Shown here one piece after another: positions 33,941 to 46,554 of a stretch of 64,000 bases of DNA. Under the pieces are notes generated by a model, which saw only the letters and a program-made list of their open reading frames with translations, ran no database searches and was not told the DNA's origin. This DNA is from Dugong dugon. Taxonomy: Eukaryota > Chordata > Mammalia > Sirenia > Dugongidae. The stretch lies in NCBI GenBank assembly GCA_030035585.1, contig CM057471.1, positions 96,287,819-96,351,818 of the forward strand. The letters are read 5' to 3'. The first letter of the stretch is position 1; each line of letters opens with the position of its first letter. The position numbers were made by a program, and so were the translations under genes.

Positions 33941-34401
33941 TTGGAACAGCTAGTCAGATATAAACCAATCTCTTGACATTATTTTAGTGCCCCTTGTCTG
34001 TGATGGAAACAAAGTGAAGTTGTTCTTTCTGAAACCCTGCAATTTGTATCTCTATCTGAAACAGCTATAATTAGCTGGTTGACTAATGATTATTGAGCCT
34101 TACTGAGGGTAAACCCCTCTGTGCACTTCGCAGGCACTCCCTCGTGAAATCTACCCAAGGACTTCAAGAGTGAGTGCAATGCTAGCACTGGGCTCCACTA
34201 TAAAGGTAAAGAAACTGCCTACATTCACTCCATTAATAAAAACTGAAAGCCAGTATTTGAACATAGTATTCACATCATAGCTTAAGGTCTTAGCTGTTTC
34301 TCTGCTGAAAAACTGGCTGTTAGTAGCATGCCCTTTCAGCTACGCAATTGACATATTAAGAGTCTACCCACTAATTAATGTTTTTGCTCATTGTTGGTAT
34401 G
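33941..34401. other. Unique sequence with a possible MIR
   Basis: 34090-34290 follows the antisense MIR order weakly (ATTGAGCCTTACTGAGGG, then TAAAGGTAAAGAAACTGC). No gene is recognised. Confidence 0.45.
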
Positions 34402-35599
34402 TTGCTGTTGTTGTTGTTACTTCCATCAAGCTGGTTCTGACTCTTGGTGGCCCCATGAACAACAGAATAAAACATTGCCTGGTCCTGTGCCATCTTAATG
34501 ACTGTTGGTGTGCTCGAGTTCATTTTTGCAGCCACTGTGGATTTTGAATGCCTTCCACCCTAGGGTGCTCATCTTCCAGCTTTATATTGGACAGTGTTCT
34601 ATTGTGATTCATAGGATTTTCACTGGTTAATTTTTTTTTATTGTAGTAGTTTAAATGAAGTTTACATTTCAAGTTAGTCTCCCATACAAAAATTTATACA
34701 CACGCTGTTATGTGACTCTAATTGCTCTCTCCATACTGTGACAGCACACTCCTCCTTTCCACCCCTTATTCCCCATGTCCATTCAACCACCTCCTAGTCC
34801 TCTCTGCCTTCCCATCTCGCCTCCAGACAGAAACTACCCGTTTAGTCTCTTGTATCTACTTGAACTAAGAGGCACACCCTTCAAGACTATCACTTTATGT
34901 CCCATAGTCCAGTCCAATCCCTGTCTAAAGAGGTGGCCTTGGAAATTGTTTTAGTTCTGAGCTGATAGAGATTCCAGGGGCCATGCTTTCCGGGGTTCCT
35001 CCAGTCTCATTCAGACCATTAAGTCTGGTTTTCATACTAGAATTTGAGTTCTGCACCCCACCTTTCTCCTGCCCCATCTGGGACTCTCTGTTGTGTTCCC
35101 TGTCAGGGCAGATATGGAAGGTAGCTGGACACCATCTAGTTCTTCTGGTCTCAGGCTGATGAAGTCTCTGGTTTATGTGGCCCCTTCTGTCTCTTGGGCC
35201 AATACTTCCCTTGTGTCTTTGGTGTTCTTCATTCTCCTTTACTACAAGTGGCTGGGACCAACTGATGGATCTTACATGGCCGCTTGCAAGCTTTTAAGAC
35301 CCCAGCCACCACTCACCAAAGTAGGATGCAGAACATTTTCTTAATAAGCTTTGTTATACCAATTGACCTAGATGTCCCCTGAAAGCATGGTCCCCAGACC
35401 CCTACCTCTGCTGCTATCCCTCAAAGTGTTTGATTGTATTCAGGAAACTTATTAGCTTTGGTTTACTCCAGTTGTACTGACTTCCCCTGTAGTGTGTGCT
35501 GTCATTCCCTTCATCTAAGATAATTCTTATCTACTATCTAGTTAGTAAATAACCCTCACACTCCCTCACCACCCTTGTAACCATCAAAGAATGTTTTCT

Positions 35600-38500
35600 T
35601 CTGAGTTTAAAACTTTTTTTGAGTTCTTAAAATGGTGGTCTTATTACAATATTTGTCCTTCTGTGACTGACTGAATTCACTCGCATAATGCCTTCTAACT
35701 TCCTCCATGTTGTGTTTCATGGATTCATCGTTGTTCTTTATTGTTGTGTTGTATTCTATTGTGTGGATATACCATAATTTGTTTATGCATTCGTCCATTG
35801 ATGGGAACCTAGGTTGTTTCCATCTTTTTGCTATTGTGAACAGTGCTGCAATGAACATGAGTGTGCATATATCTATTCACGTGACGGCTCTTATTTCTCT
35901 AGGATATATTTCAAGGAGTGGAATAGCTGGATCGTACGGTACTTCTATTTCTAGCTTTTTAAGGAAGTGCCAAATCGATTTCCAAAGTGTTAGTACCATT
36001 TTACATTCCCACCAACAGTGTATAAGTGTTTCAGTCTCTCCAAACCCTCTCCAGCATTTATTATTTTCTGTTTTTGGGATTCATCCTAGCCTTGTTGGGG
36101 TGACATGATATCTCATTGCAGTTTTGATGGTGAGCATTTCTTCATGTGTCTGTTAGCTGCCGGAATATCTTCTTCGGCGAAGTGCCTGTTCATATCCTTT
36201 GCCCATTTTTTAATTGGGTTATTTGTCTTTTTGTTGTTGAGGTTTTGCAGTATCTTGTAGATTTTAGAGATTAGACACTGATCGAATTTGTCATAGCCAA
36301 AATTTTTTCCCAGTCTGTAGGTTGTCTTTTGACTCTTTTGGTGAAGTCTTTTGATGAGCATAAGTGTTTGCTTTTTAGGACCTCCCAGTTGTTTAGTCTC
36401 TCTTCTGGTGCTTGTGCATTGTTACTTACGGTTTGTATTCTGTTCATGCCGTGTATTAGGGCTTCTAGCGTTATTCCTATTTTTTCTTCCATGATCTTTA
36501 TCGTTTTCGATTTTATATTTAAGTCTTTGGTCCATTTTGAGTTCATTTTTGTGCATGGTGTGAGGTATGGGTCTTGTTTCAGTTTTCTGCAGATGGATAT
36601 CCAGTTATGCCAGCACCATTTGTAAAGAGACTGTCTTTTCCCCAATTAATGGGCTTTGGACCTTTGTCAAATATCAGCTGCTCACAGATGGATGAATTAA
36701 TATCTGGATTTTCAATTCTGTTCCATTGGTCTATGTATCTGTTGTTGTACCAGTACCAGGCTGTTTAGACTACCATGGGGATATAATTGGTTCTAAAATC
36801 AGGTAGTATGATGCCTCCCACTTTGTTCTTCTTCTTGAGTAATGCTTTACTTATCCAGGGTCTCTTCCTTTTCAATGTGAAGTTGGTGATTTCTTTCTCC
36901 ATCTCATTAAAAAATGCTGTTGGTATTTGGAGTGGGACTGCATTGTATATGTAGATCTCTTTGTGTAGAATTGATATTTTCACAATGTTGAGTCTTCCTA
37001 TCCATGAGCAAGGTATGTTCTTCCACTTATGCAGGTCTTTTTTGGTTTCTTGCAGTAGTGTCTTGTATTTTCATTGTACAGGTCTTTTATATCTCTGGTT
37101 AGATATATTCCTAAGTATTTTATCTTCTTGGGGGCTATTGTAAATAGTATTTATTTGGTGATTTCCTCTTCAAGGTTCTGTTGGTTGGTTTAAAGGAATC
37201 CAATTGATTTTTGTATGTTTATTCCGTATCCTGAAACTTTGCTGAAATCTTCTATTAGTTCCAGTAGTTTTCTCATGGATTCTTTGGGGTTTTCTGTGTA
37301 TAAGATCATATCATCTGCAAATAGAGATACTTTGACTTCTTCCCTACAAATTTGGAAGACCTTATTTCTTTTTCTAGCCTAATTGCTCTGGCTAGGACCT
37401 CCGGCACAATGTTGAATATGAGTGGTGATAAAGGTCATCCTCGTCTGGTTCCCGTTCTCAGGGGAAATGCTTTCAAAGTCTCTCCATTTAGGATGATGTT
37501 GACTGTTGGCATTGTATAAATGCCATTAATTATGTTGAGGGATTTCCCTTCTATTACTATTTTGTTGAGAGTTTTTATCATGAATAAGTGTTGGACTTTG
37601 TCAAATGCCTTTTCTGCATCAATTGATAAGATCAGGTAGTTCTTGTCTTCTGTTTTATTTATGTGATGGATTACGCTGATTGTTTTTCTAATGTTGATCC
37701 ATCCCTGTATAGCTGGTATAAATCCCACTTGATCATGGTGAATTATTTTTTTGATATGTTGCTGAACTCTATTGGCTAGAATTTTGTTGAGGACTTTTGT
37801 GTCAATGTTCATGAGGGATATCGGTCTGTAATTTTCTTTTTTTGTGGTGTCTTTACCTGGTTTTGGTATCAGGGTTATGCTGGCTTAATAGAATGAGTTT
37901 GGGAGTATTCTGTCCTTTTCTGTGCTCTGAAATACCTTTAGTAGTATTTATAGTATTTTTTTCTGAAAGTGTGGTAGAATTCTCCAGTGAAGTCATCGGG
38001 GCCAGGGCTTTTTTTTGTTGTTGTTGTTGGGAGTTTTTTAATTACCTTTTTAATCACTTCTTTTGTTATGGGTTTATTTAGTTGTTCTACCTCTGTTTGT
38101 GTTAATTTAGGTAGGTAGTGAGTTTCTAGAAATTTGTCCATTTCCTCTAGGCTTTCAAATTTGTTAGAGTACAATTTTTCATAGTATTCTGTTATAATTC
38201 TTTTAATTTCAGTTGGGTCTGTTGTGATACCACCCATCTCATTTCTTATATGAGTTATTTGCTTCCTCTCTTGTTTTTCTTTTGTCAGTTTGGCCAATGG
38301 TTTATTGATTTTGTTGATCTTTTCAAAGAACCAGCTTTTGGTCTTATTAACTCTTTCAATTGTTTTTCTATTCTTTATTTCATTTAGTTCTGCTCTATTT
38401 CTTATTATTTCCTTTCTTCTGGCTTTTGCAGGCTTCTTTTGTTGCTCTTTTTCTACTTGTTCCAGTTGTAGGGTTAATGTTTTGATTATGGCCCTTTCTT

Positions 38501-39384
38501 CTTTTTGGATGTGTGCATTTATTGCTATAAACTGATCTCTGAGCACTGCTTTTGCTGTGTCCCAAAGGTTCTGGTAGGATGTGTTTTCATTCTCGTTCGA
38601 GTCTATGAATTTCTTTATTCCAACCTTAATTTCTTCTCTAACCCAGTAGTTTTAGAGCAAAGTGTTGTTCAGTTTCCATGTGTTTGATTTTTTTCCCTTG
38701 CTTTTTCTGTTATTGATTTCTACTTTTATGGCTTTATTGTCGGAAAAGATGCTTTGTAATATTTCAATGCTTTGGATTTAGTTACAGCTTGCTTTATGGC
38801 CTAATATGTGGTCTGTTCTGGAGAATGTTCCATGTGCCTTGGAAAAGAAAGTATACTTGGCTGGTGTTGGGTGGAGTGTTTGGTATATGTCTATGAGATC
38901 AAGTTGGTTGATTATAGCATTTAGATCTTCTGTATCTTTGTTGAGCTTCTTTCTGGATGTTCTGTCCTTCACCGACAGTTGTGTGTTGAAGTCTCCTACT
39001 ACTATTGTGGAGCTGTCTATCTCTCTTTTCAATGCTGTTAGAGGTTGTTGTATGTATTTTGGAGCCCTGCCATTGGGTGTATAAATATTTATTATAGTTA
39101 TGTCCTCTAGGTGTATTGACCCTTTAATCATTATATAGTGTCCATCCTTATCCTTTGTGGTGGATTTTACTTTAAAATCTATTTTGTCAGAGATTAATAT
39201 TCCAGTCCTGCTCTTTTTTGAGTGTTGTTTGCTTGATATATATTTGTTCCATCCTTTTAGTTTTCTTGTGCTTTAAGTCTTATATGTCTAATATCCAATC
39301 TGCCATTCTCTGTCTTTTTATTGGTGCATTTAGTCCATTTAAATTCAGTGTAATTATTGATAGGTATGAGTTTAGTGCTGTCAT
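35600..39384 (-). pseudogene. L1 ORF2 pseudogene
   Basis: Endonuclease pieces (VGDFNTQLSVKDRTSRKK at 39131-38778) precede a long open stretch of 202 codons (38546-37938) covering the linker and start of the RT. Next comes 37812-37435 ([28 protein letters not shown] motif A). The catalytic motif reads FADD near 37315, intact here but FSDD in the other copy. The C-terminal part at 35858-35607 has PRFPSMDECINKLWYIHTIEY. Several frameshifts and stops inactivate it. The full span fits about 1260 residues. Confidence 0.93.
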
Positions 39385-39827
39385 TTTGATGACTTCTTTT
39401 GTGTGTTGTTCACAGTTTCTTTGTTCCCCTTCATTTTCTGTGCTGAGTCATTTTTCTTTATGTATTTTCTTTTCATCTTTTTCATTGTTGTTGATTTTGT
39501 ATTGCTGAGTCTTTACATTATTCTCGTTTTTTATTTTGACTTGTAGGATTGTTAGTTTCCTTTGTGGTTACCTTAATAGTTACCCCTATTTTTCTAAGTT
39601 TATACCAGTCTTATTTCTGTCTATCACCTTGTCTTCCTCTCCATATGAAAAATCTATGTCTACATTTTTTAAGTCCCTCTTTTTTGTTTTAATGTTTTCA
39701 TCTTTTACAAATTGACATCTCTGTTTCCCTATTTTCAGTGTTTTAGCTTTGGTTTATTTTTGTGACTTCTCTGAGTAGATATCTGGTTGCTCTGTCCTGT
39801 GTTCTAGACTTTGGTTGTTATCTGACG

Positions 39828-40825
39828 TTATTGATTTTCTAACCGGGGGACTCCCTTTAGTATTTCTTGTAATTTTGGTTTGGTTTTTGCAAATTCCCTA
39901 AACTTCTGTTTATCTGGAAATGTCCTAATTTCACCATCATATTTGAGAGACAGTTTTGCTGGATGTATAATTCTTTGCTGGCAGTTTTTTTTCCTTCAAG
40001 GCTTTATATATGTCATCGAATTGCCTTCTTGCCTGCGCGGTTTCTGCTGACTAGTCTGAGCTTAGTTTTATTGACTCCCCTTTGTAGATGACTTTTCGTT
40101 TATCCCTAGCCGCTCTTAAAATTCTGTCTGTATCTTTGGTTTTGGCAAGGTTGATTATAATACGTCTTATCGACTTTCTTTTGGGATCTACCTTGTGTGG
40201 GGTTCGATGAGCATCCTGGATAGATATCTTCTCATCTTTCATGATATCAGGGAAGTTTTCTGCCAACAAATCTTCAACAATTCTCTCTGTATTTTCTGTT
40301 GTCCCCCCCACTGTGGTGCTCTAGTCACTTGTAGGTTATTCCTCTTAATAGAATCCTACATAGTTCTTAGGGTTTCTTCATTTTTTTAAAATTCTTTTAT
40401 TTGATTTTTCCTCAAATAAGTTGGTGCCAAGTGCTTTATCTTCAGTCTCACTAATTTTTACTTCCATTGCCTCAGTGCTGCTCCTATGACTTTCTATTAA
40501 GTTGTCTAATTCTGACATTTTATGGTTAATCTTCTGGATTTCTGATTGCTGTCTCTCTAGTGATTCTTTCAGCCTGTTAAATTTGTCATTATGCTCTTCT
40601 CTTATCTTTTTAATTTCGTCCATTACATATTCTGCATTTTGATTAATTTTCTTCCTAATCTCTTGAAGAGTTCTGTATATTAATCTTTTGTATTCTGCCT
40701 CCAGCAATTGCAAGAAATTTTCCTCCTCTGGAAAATTTCTAGATTCTTTTTTTTTCAGAGCTTGCTGAAGCCATCATGGATTGCCTCTTTACGTGATTTG
40801 ATATTGACTGTTGTCTCCGAGCCAT
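39828..40825 (-). pseudogene. L1 ORF1 pseudogene
   Basis: Start at 40825: MARRQQSISNHVKRQ follows the Met. The coiled coil is visible at 40713-40378, with heptad-like IREEHNDKFNRLKESLERQQ. The RRM/CTD part at 40311-40051 has IQDAHRTPHKVDPKRKSIRR. The C-terminus ends LKGVPRLENQ before a stop at 39828. The length of about 332 codons matches L1 ORF1. Frame breaks separate the parts. Confidence 0.92.
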
Positions 40826-42408
40826 CAATAAGTTATTGTATTTATTTATTTTATGTTTGCTTACTGTGTGCTAGCTTCTTGTTTTGTCTTGAAATGCCCA
40901 AATAGGCTGCTCATGTGAGCTAGTTTGATTATGGGTACTTTGGAAGCTCTAATGTCCTGTCACCAGGTGGTTAGATCTGTTACTAGGTATGTGAGCTCAG
41001 GAGTCTGCCCACTCCTCCTGTATGGATTCAGCTCAGTTGCCCAGGTAGATAGCTACAAGTGTGTGGTGCAGGCTCTCACCTACAGTCCTAGACAGATATG
41101 TGTGATTGATGTAGGCACAGGCATCTGGCTGCAGCAGGGGGACACACTCTGAGCAAGGCAGGGGGCTGACAGCCACCCCCGAGTGTCCAGGAGAAAGGCA
41201 TGTCCCTGTTCCCTGGAGTATGTAGGTGGTTGGGGGGTGGGTTTTGCAGCCGGACTATGAGCACCCAATGCTGTTGACTCTCAGGACTGGGGGACACCTC
41301 TTATTCTTGGGCCCCTGTCACAGGTGGCTAGGTGGTGTGGGTGGAGCCACCAGTCCTCAGGCCCCTGATGTGGGTAGGTGAAGACCCTGCTTAATGTGCA
41401 GAGCAGAGTCAAATGTCACGAACCTGCCACTTCACAGCTGAAACAGTTGAAGTTAGACTTTAGGTATACACCTTGTTGTACTGTGGTAATGAGGGCCTAT
41501 GCTGTTGAAATGAGCCCACACAAGTCTATGCAGGGGGAAAGGCACTCAAAGTCCATGGATACCTTATGTCTGTGTCTAGGCCAAGGAACTGTGCCTACCC
41601 TGAGTTCCTTGGTTTAGGGGAGCCAGCAGATTATTTTTTCCCCTGTTTGTTAATTTGATAACTCTCCAAGGACAGGAGAATAGCTCAGGGCATGTGATGG
41701 ATCCTACTTCTGGCCCAGGGGACTTGGCAAATGCTGAAGCTGGTCCAGGACCCAGTGCCGGACAGGGAGTTGGGAGGTAAATTGGAGAGAGGTTTTTCCC
41801 TGAGGCGGGTGTTTCTGATCTGTGTGGTAGGCTGGACGCAAATATTTATTTTTTGGTGATCGAGGACTGCTTCTCACTGGTTCTGTGTGGCCAAGTAGAC
41901 TCTCAGAGGCTGGGTCTCTCCCTGTGCAGATTATACCTCCTGGGCACCAATGCGTGCCTGCCTCACTGCTCACCCCCAAGCTGATCAGGCCTGTAGGGCT
42001 CAGACTCTTGCCAGGTCAGGTCTGGCAGCTCCTCGCTACTTCTGAACTGTCCCTCCCTCCCCCTGCCACTCAGTCCAGTTCCTCAACTTTGCCTTTGATG
42101 TTCATGTCTCCCAGATTGTCATATATAATTGAATCACTTGTTTTTTCAGGTCTTTGTAACAGGGTCCACTGGAAGCACCGGACTACTCTGCCATCTTGGC
42201 CCCTCATTGGTTAATTTTTAGAAGGAGATCACTAGGTCTTTCTTCTTAATCTGTCTTAGTCTGGAAGCTCCACTGAAACATGTCCATCATGGGAGACATA
42301 CCAACAGTGAATAACCTGCTGGTATTTGAAATACCGGTGCTATAGCTTCCAGCATCACAGGAAAACACAAACCACTATAGTATGACAAGCTGACAGAGGG
42401 GTGGTGGA

Positions 42409-42829
42409 TTGTTGATATGCATCTGGATAAATGTTTTTGTGGTATTTTCCTGAAGAATGAAATCCACCATTCTTGAATTAGTTGAACATAATTTGAATAA
42501 GATTTAAGAATCATGATTCATTTTTATAGAAGCAAATGCGCTTGCATGCTTCAGTAGGGCAAAGGGAACTTCCATTAATTCATCCAACATTTATTAAGAT
42601 TCTGGTCTAGGCCAGGCTCTGTGTTAAGACAAATAAGACATGCCTTCAAGGGGCACACAGTTTAATTAAGAAGCAGGGCTATTAGGTGTTGCACAGTTTC
42701 TCTGCTGTAGTTTCAGAGATGGATTATAAAGCCAGAAAGAGTGGGAAAGAGGAGGAAAGAAGGAGCGGATGTGGGAGGGGGCGAGGAAACATAGGAGAGA
42801 CTGGTCCCCAGGACTCTTTGCATTTGTGA
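42409..42829. other. Unique sequence with an L2 tail scrap
   Basis: 42572-42665 (AATTCATCCAACATTTATTAAG, then GGCCAGGCTCTGTG) follows the antisense L2 3' end. The rest is unremarkable. Confidence 0.5.
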
Positions 42830-43070
42830 TGAGCAGCTCCATGCAGCTGGAGTTTTAATTACACAGAGATGCTCTCTGTGTTCTTTGTAGAATAACCCTC
42901 CAGAGTTTAAAAGGTGGCTGCTGTGTGCAAGTCACACGCAGGTTAAATTACAGTTATTATCTGGGCGCTATTTGGAGGCCAAAGATGACTACCCTCTGAT
43001 AAACAGCGCCCAAACTGATCCAAATTATAAAGCCTCAAGCCCTCCCCACTTCAGATTGATAGTGATTCTT
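42830..43070. promoter_or_regulatory. Candidate conserved non-coding element
   Basis: This non-repetitive stretch looks constrained. Perfect 8-base inverted repeats TGGGCGCT (42962-42969) and AGCGCCCA (43005-43012) surround a 35-base loop with CTGATAA (GATA site, complement TTATCAG). TTTAATTACA and GGTTAAATTACAG homeobox-like sites lie nearby. CpGs are kept despite the AT-rich surroundings. Function is inference. Confidence 0.35.
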
Positions 43071-44456
43071 TAGACAGATTGCTCCAGTCACCACTGAAAC
43101 AATTTTTGCCACCCTCCAAATTTCTTCCACTTACAACAAAGTTTCATGGTTGTTTAAGTGTCTCATTTGTTGGTAGACTTAAGTCTTTTATACTTTTCTA
43201 GTAAAACTGTTTGTTAAATTGTGGGAAGGAGTGGGAGAGAGTGAGAGAAAGAGAAAGAGAGAGATGCTTTGTCCATAGTTGGGGACCCTGCTGTTTCCTT
43301 CACTGTGTTTGAGTCCAGAAATTTGCTTTTAATCTATCTGATCCACTTAAGACATTCTAAGATATATCCCAAAACTAGTAGAAGTATCTTTTGGATTAGA
43401 ACAGATCATCTTCTAATTGGGCTTTGAAACACAGGTGATTTCATTAAGGAAACATGAAGTCAGTTAACTGAGGCTATTTCTGATGAGGGTGAGGGAGGGA
43501 AAGAATCATACTTTATCCTGTAAATGGTATCATATCTTGGATACGTCTTGATTTGGAAAAAGTGTGCATTTTAGAAGTAAACTGACCTATTTTTGCAGTT
43601 CATGGAGAATGAAATCTGTTAGGAAGCTCAGCCTTTTTGCCTCATACCCCAATGAAAAAGCATTATCGCAATTTTATGTTAATTGAGCCCCAGGGTTTAG
43701 ATTGGCTGGGCACTCAAGAACATGGACAAGAATTTGTTTGAATGGGGAACAAATAAACTATCCATGACTACATTTAAATGACTTGGACATATAGACTCTG
43801 ATATTATTTTATAAAACAAAAAGGATAGTGAACCCCACCCCTATTTTCTTTTCAAGTTAGGAAAATGCAAGTAGCATTTTTTACTTGGCACAGAGAAATA
43901 GAGGGGAATACCAATCCTTGAATAAAGCAAAGAATACATATTTCCTTTATTCTATCACTTAAACTTCTTCACTTTCTTTTCCTTTTCATTATATTCCCCC
44001 TCCCCCAGCCTCACAGAATTTCAAAGCTTAATGATTCGTTTTGGAGGAATCAAAGAATAGCAAAGCATTCTGGATAAAAAGTCAGTATTACCAAGGCGAA
44101 CCGTTTAAAAGTTATTTTTCTTAGCAGAAGCATTAACTCTGCAATGGTGCATGTGAGGAGAATTAAACTGCTCCCAAGATTTTTGCTTCCAGTAGTTTTT
44201 GTCTTGATTAACTTACCACTACTCAAATCTGCTTATGAGGCAAGAACACAAAATTCTAATTTATTTTTATGACAAGAATTTTAAAGGTGAAACTTCTAAA
44301 CTTTTATTGCATTTTCTTTTCAATTTTTGTTCTACATATAGTTAATGCTGAATATTTACCTATACTTCAAAACTATGAATTTGTAGTTCAATTCCTTAAA
44401 GCCGTGATTGCTTCCTTAAAATCCTTACCATGATGTGTTTATTACCTATCAGTCAA
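43071..44456. other. Unique sequence, no gene recognised
   Basis: A GA-rich simple run lies at 43226-43264. 44030-44230 is a further non-repetitive stretch with TTGATTAACTTACC-type homeobox strings. No domain-bearing frame occurs. Confidence 0.45.
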
Positions 44457-44487
44457 CAGAAGCTTATTTGCTCCTACTAGGCACTGT
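44457..44487 (-). mobile_element. L2 LINE relic, left piece
   Basis: CAACAGAAGCTTATTTGCTC followed by AGGCACTGTG is the antisense L2 3' end. It appears to continue at 46738-46830 beyond three later insertions. Confidence 0.55.
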
Positions 44488-45055
44488 GTCTTAGGCTGAG
44501 TTCTCTAGAGAAGCAAAGCCAGTAAAGTGTACAAATATCTATAGAGAGAGGTTTATAGAAAGAAAATCGCTCACGTGGTTGTAGAGGCTAGAATGTCACA
44601 AATCCATGGGTCAGGCTGGAGGCTTCTCCTGATTCACATAGCTGCAGGGGCTGGTGAACCCAAGATTGGCAGGTCATACAGCAGGGCTTTGTCCCACAGG
44701 TTGGAAATACCGACAAATCCCAAGATCAGCAGGCAAGACAGCAGGTAAACCGCTAGCTCAAGTCCCAAGAACCAGAAGTCAAACAAACAGGAGCCAGCTG
44801 CAGGATCCAGAGTGAGCAAAAGCCCATGAGCCTTGCCAGAGAGTCCACCTATATTGGATACAGGCCACACCCCTAAGGAAACTCCATTTCAACTGATTGG
44901 CTACTCACAGCAAGTCCCATCATGGAGGTGATCACATTATATCAAATCTCATCATGGAGGTGATCATACCATCATATAACTGCAAAACTACTTCATAAGT
45001 GCCAAACCACTGAGAATCATGGCCCAGCCAAACTGACACACAACCTTAATGATCA
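44488..45055 (-). mobile_element. LTR-like element, subfamily unknown
   Basis: TCTTAGGCTGAGTTCTCTAG, then GGAGGCTTCTCCTGATTC and GGCCCAGCCAAACTGACACA follow the antisense layout of a mammalian ERV LTR of the MaLR/ERVL kind. It is not closely similar to the LTRs at 20807 or 27338. No internal genes occur. The right edge is unclear. Confidence 0.55.
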
Positions 45056-46544
45056 CACACTATTCAGCCATTCCAGGAGGTAGCACATGATCAAGAACTC
45101 ATGTTATTAAAGGAAGAAGTCCAAGCTGCGCTGAAGGAATTGGTGAAAAACAAGGCCCCAGGAACTGACGGAATACCAACTGAAATGTTTCAACAGATGA
45201 ATGCTATGTTGGAAGCACTCACTCATCTATGCCAAGAAATTTGGAAGACAGCTACCTGGCCAATTGACTGGAGGAGATCCATATTTGTGCCCATTGCCAA
45301 GAAAGGTGATCCAACAGAATGTGGGAATTATTGAACAATACCATTAATATCACATGCAAGTGAAATTTTGCTGAAGATAATTCAAAAGCATTTGCAGCAG
45401 TACATTGACAGGCAACTGCCAGAAATTCAAACCAGATTCAGAAGAGGACATAGAATACTGGAAAGATGTTTACCTTTGTTTTATTTATTATGTGGATCAT
45501 AACAAATTATGGATAACATTGTGAAGACTGGTAATCACAGAACACTTAATTGTGCTCATGCGGAACTTGTACATAAACCAAGAGGCAGTTGTTCAAACAC
45601 AACAAAGGAATACTGAGTGGTTTAAAATCATAAAAGTTGTGTGTCAGGGTTGTATCCTTTCACTATACTTATTCAGTCTGTATGCTGAACATGTAATCAG
45701 AGAAGCTGGACTATATGAAGAAGAACGTGGCATCAGGACTGGAGGAAGACTCATTAACAACTTGTGTTATGCAGATGACACAACCTTGCTTGCTGAAAGC
45801 AAAGAGGACTTGAAACACTTACTGACGAAGATCAAAAACTACAGCCTTCAGTATGAATTACATCTCAACATAAAACAAAAATCCTCACGTCTGGACCAAT
45901 AAGCAACATCTTGATAAATGGATTGAAGTTACCAAGGATTTCATTTTACTTGGATCCCCACCATCACTGGCCATGGAAGCAGCAGTCAAGAAATCAAACA
46001 ATGTATTACATTGGGCAAATCTGCTGCAAAAGATCTCGTTGAAGTGTTAAAAAGCAAAGATGTCACACTGAGGACTAAGGTACGTGTGCCTGACCCAAGC
46101 CATGGTGTTTTCAGTCACCTCGTATGCATGTGAAAGCTGGACAATGAATAAGGAAGACCAAAGAAGAAGTGATGCCTTTGAATTATGGTGTTGGTGAAGA
46201 ATACTGAATATACCATAGACTGCAAGCAGAAGAAACAAATCTGTCTTGGAAGAAGTACAGCCAGGATGCTCCTTAGAAGGGAGGATAGCAAGACTTCGTC
46301 TCACATACCTTGGACATGTTATCGGGGGGACCAGTCCCTGGAGAAGGACATCATGCTTGGTAAAGTAGAGGGTCGGTGAAAGAGAAGAAGACCCTCAACA
46401 AGATGGACTGGCACAGTAGCTACAAAAATGGGCTCAAACATAGCAGCAATCGTAAGAATGGCGCAGGACGGGCAGTGTTTCGTTCTGTTGTACGTAGTGT
46501 TGCTATGAGTTAATACTGACCCGACAGCACCTAACAACAACGGC
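45056..46544 (+). mobile_element. RTE (BovB-like) LINE, 5'-truncated
   Basis: This non-LTR retrotransposon fragment holds the RT and C-terminal part and the 3' end. The 3' terminus GGCGCAGGACGGGCAGTGTT through CTAACAACAACGGC is the same as the end of the RTE-derived SINEs here. RTE proteins usually recognise that end, so this lineage is the likely partner for the SINEs. It carries indels and stops and is dead. Confidence 0.93.
45101..46200 (+). pseudogene. RTE reverse transcriptase pseudogene
   Basis: The first open piece (45101-45334) reads LKELVKNKAPGTDGIPTEMF and IAKKGDPTECGNY, RT motifs 1-2. A stop follows at TGA after GNY. A deletion near 45485 joins TTTATTATG to TGGATCATAAC and removes the motif A aspartate region. 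The second open piece (45552-45902) has VCQGCILSLYLFSLYAEHVI (motif B) and the catalytic CYADDTTLLAES (motif C). A further frame break follows at 45903. The C-terminal portion is recognisable up to about 46380. Confidence 0.9.
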
Positions 46545-46554
46545 AAGGCACTAT

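Larger units (their letters stand above)
34635..42204 (-). mobile_element. Nearly full-length L1 LINE
   Basis: This second copy of the long L1 lineage spans about 7.57 kb. It has a 5' UTR (42204-40826), ORF1 (40825-39828), ORF2 (about 39384-35600) and a 3' UTR down to 34635. The 5' end reads GGGGCCAAGATGGCAGAGTA, the canonical L1 start. The target duplication is 34621-34634 and 42205-42218. It is close in sequence to the copy at 1119-8709 but with different indels, so the two inserted independently. Confidence 0.95.
34402..42408 (-). mobile_element. RTE-derived SINE split by a full-length L1
   Basis: The SINE pieces are 34402-34634 (RTE 3' end) and 42206-42408 (RTE 5' end, with the complement of the CCACCACC start). 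They join at CACTGGTTAATTTT/CATTGGTTAATTTT. The outer flanks TTGTTGGTATG (34391-34401) and TTGTTGATATG (42409-42419) differ at one base, the SINE's own target duplication. It is the same family as the 16306 and 61927 copies. Confidence 0.92.

Noticed and set aside
35707..36108. 133-codon plus-strand frame rich in hydrophobic residues
   Set aside because: It is the antisense shadow of the L1 ORF2 C-terminal region on the minus strand. The same shadow occurs at 2287-2661.
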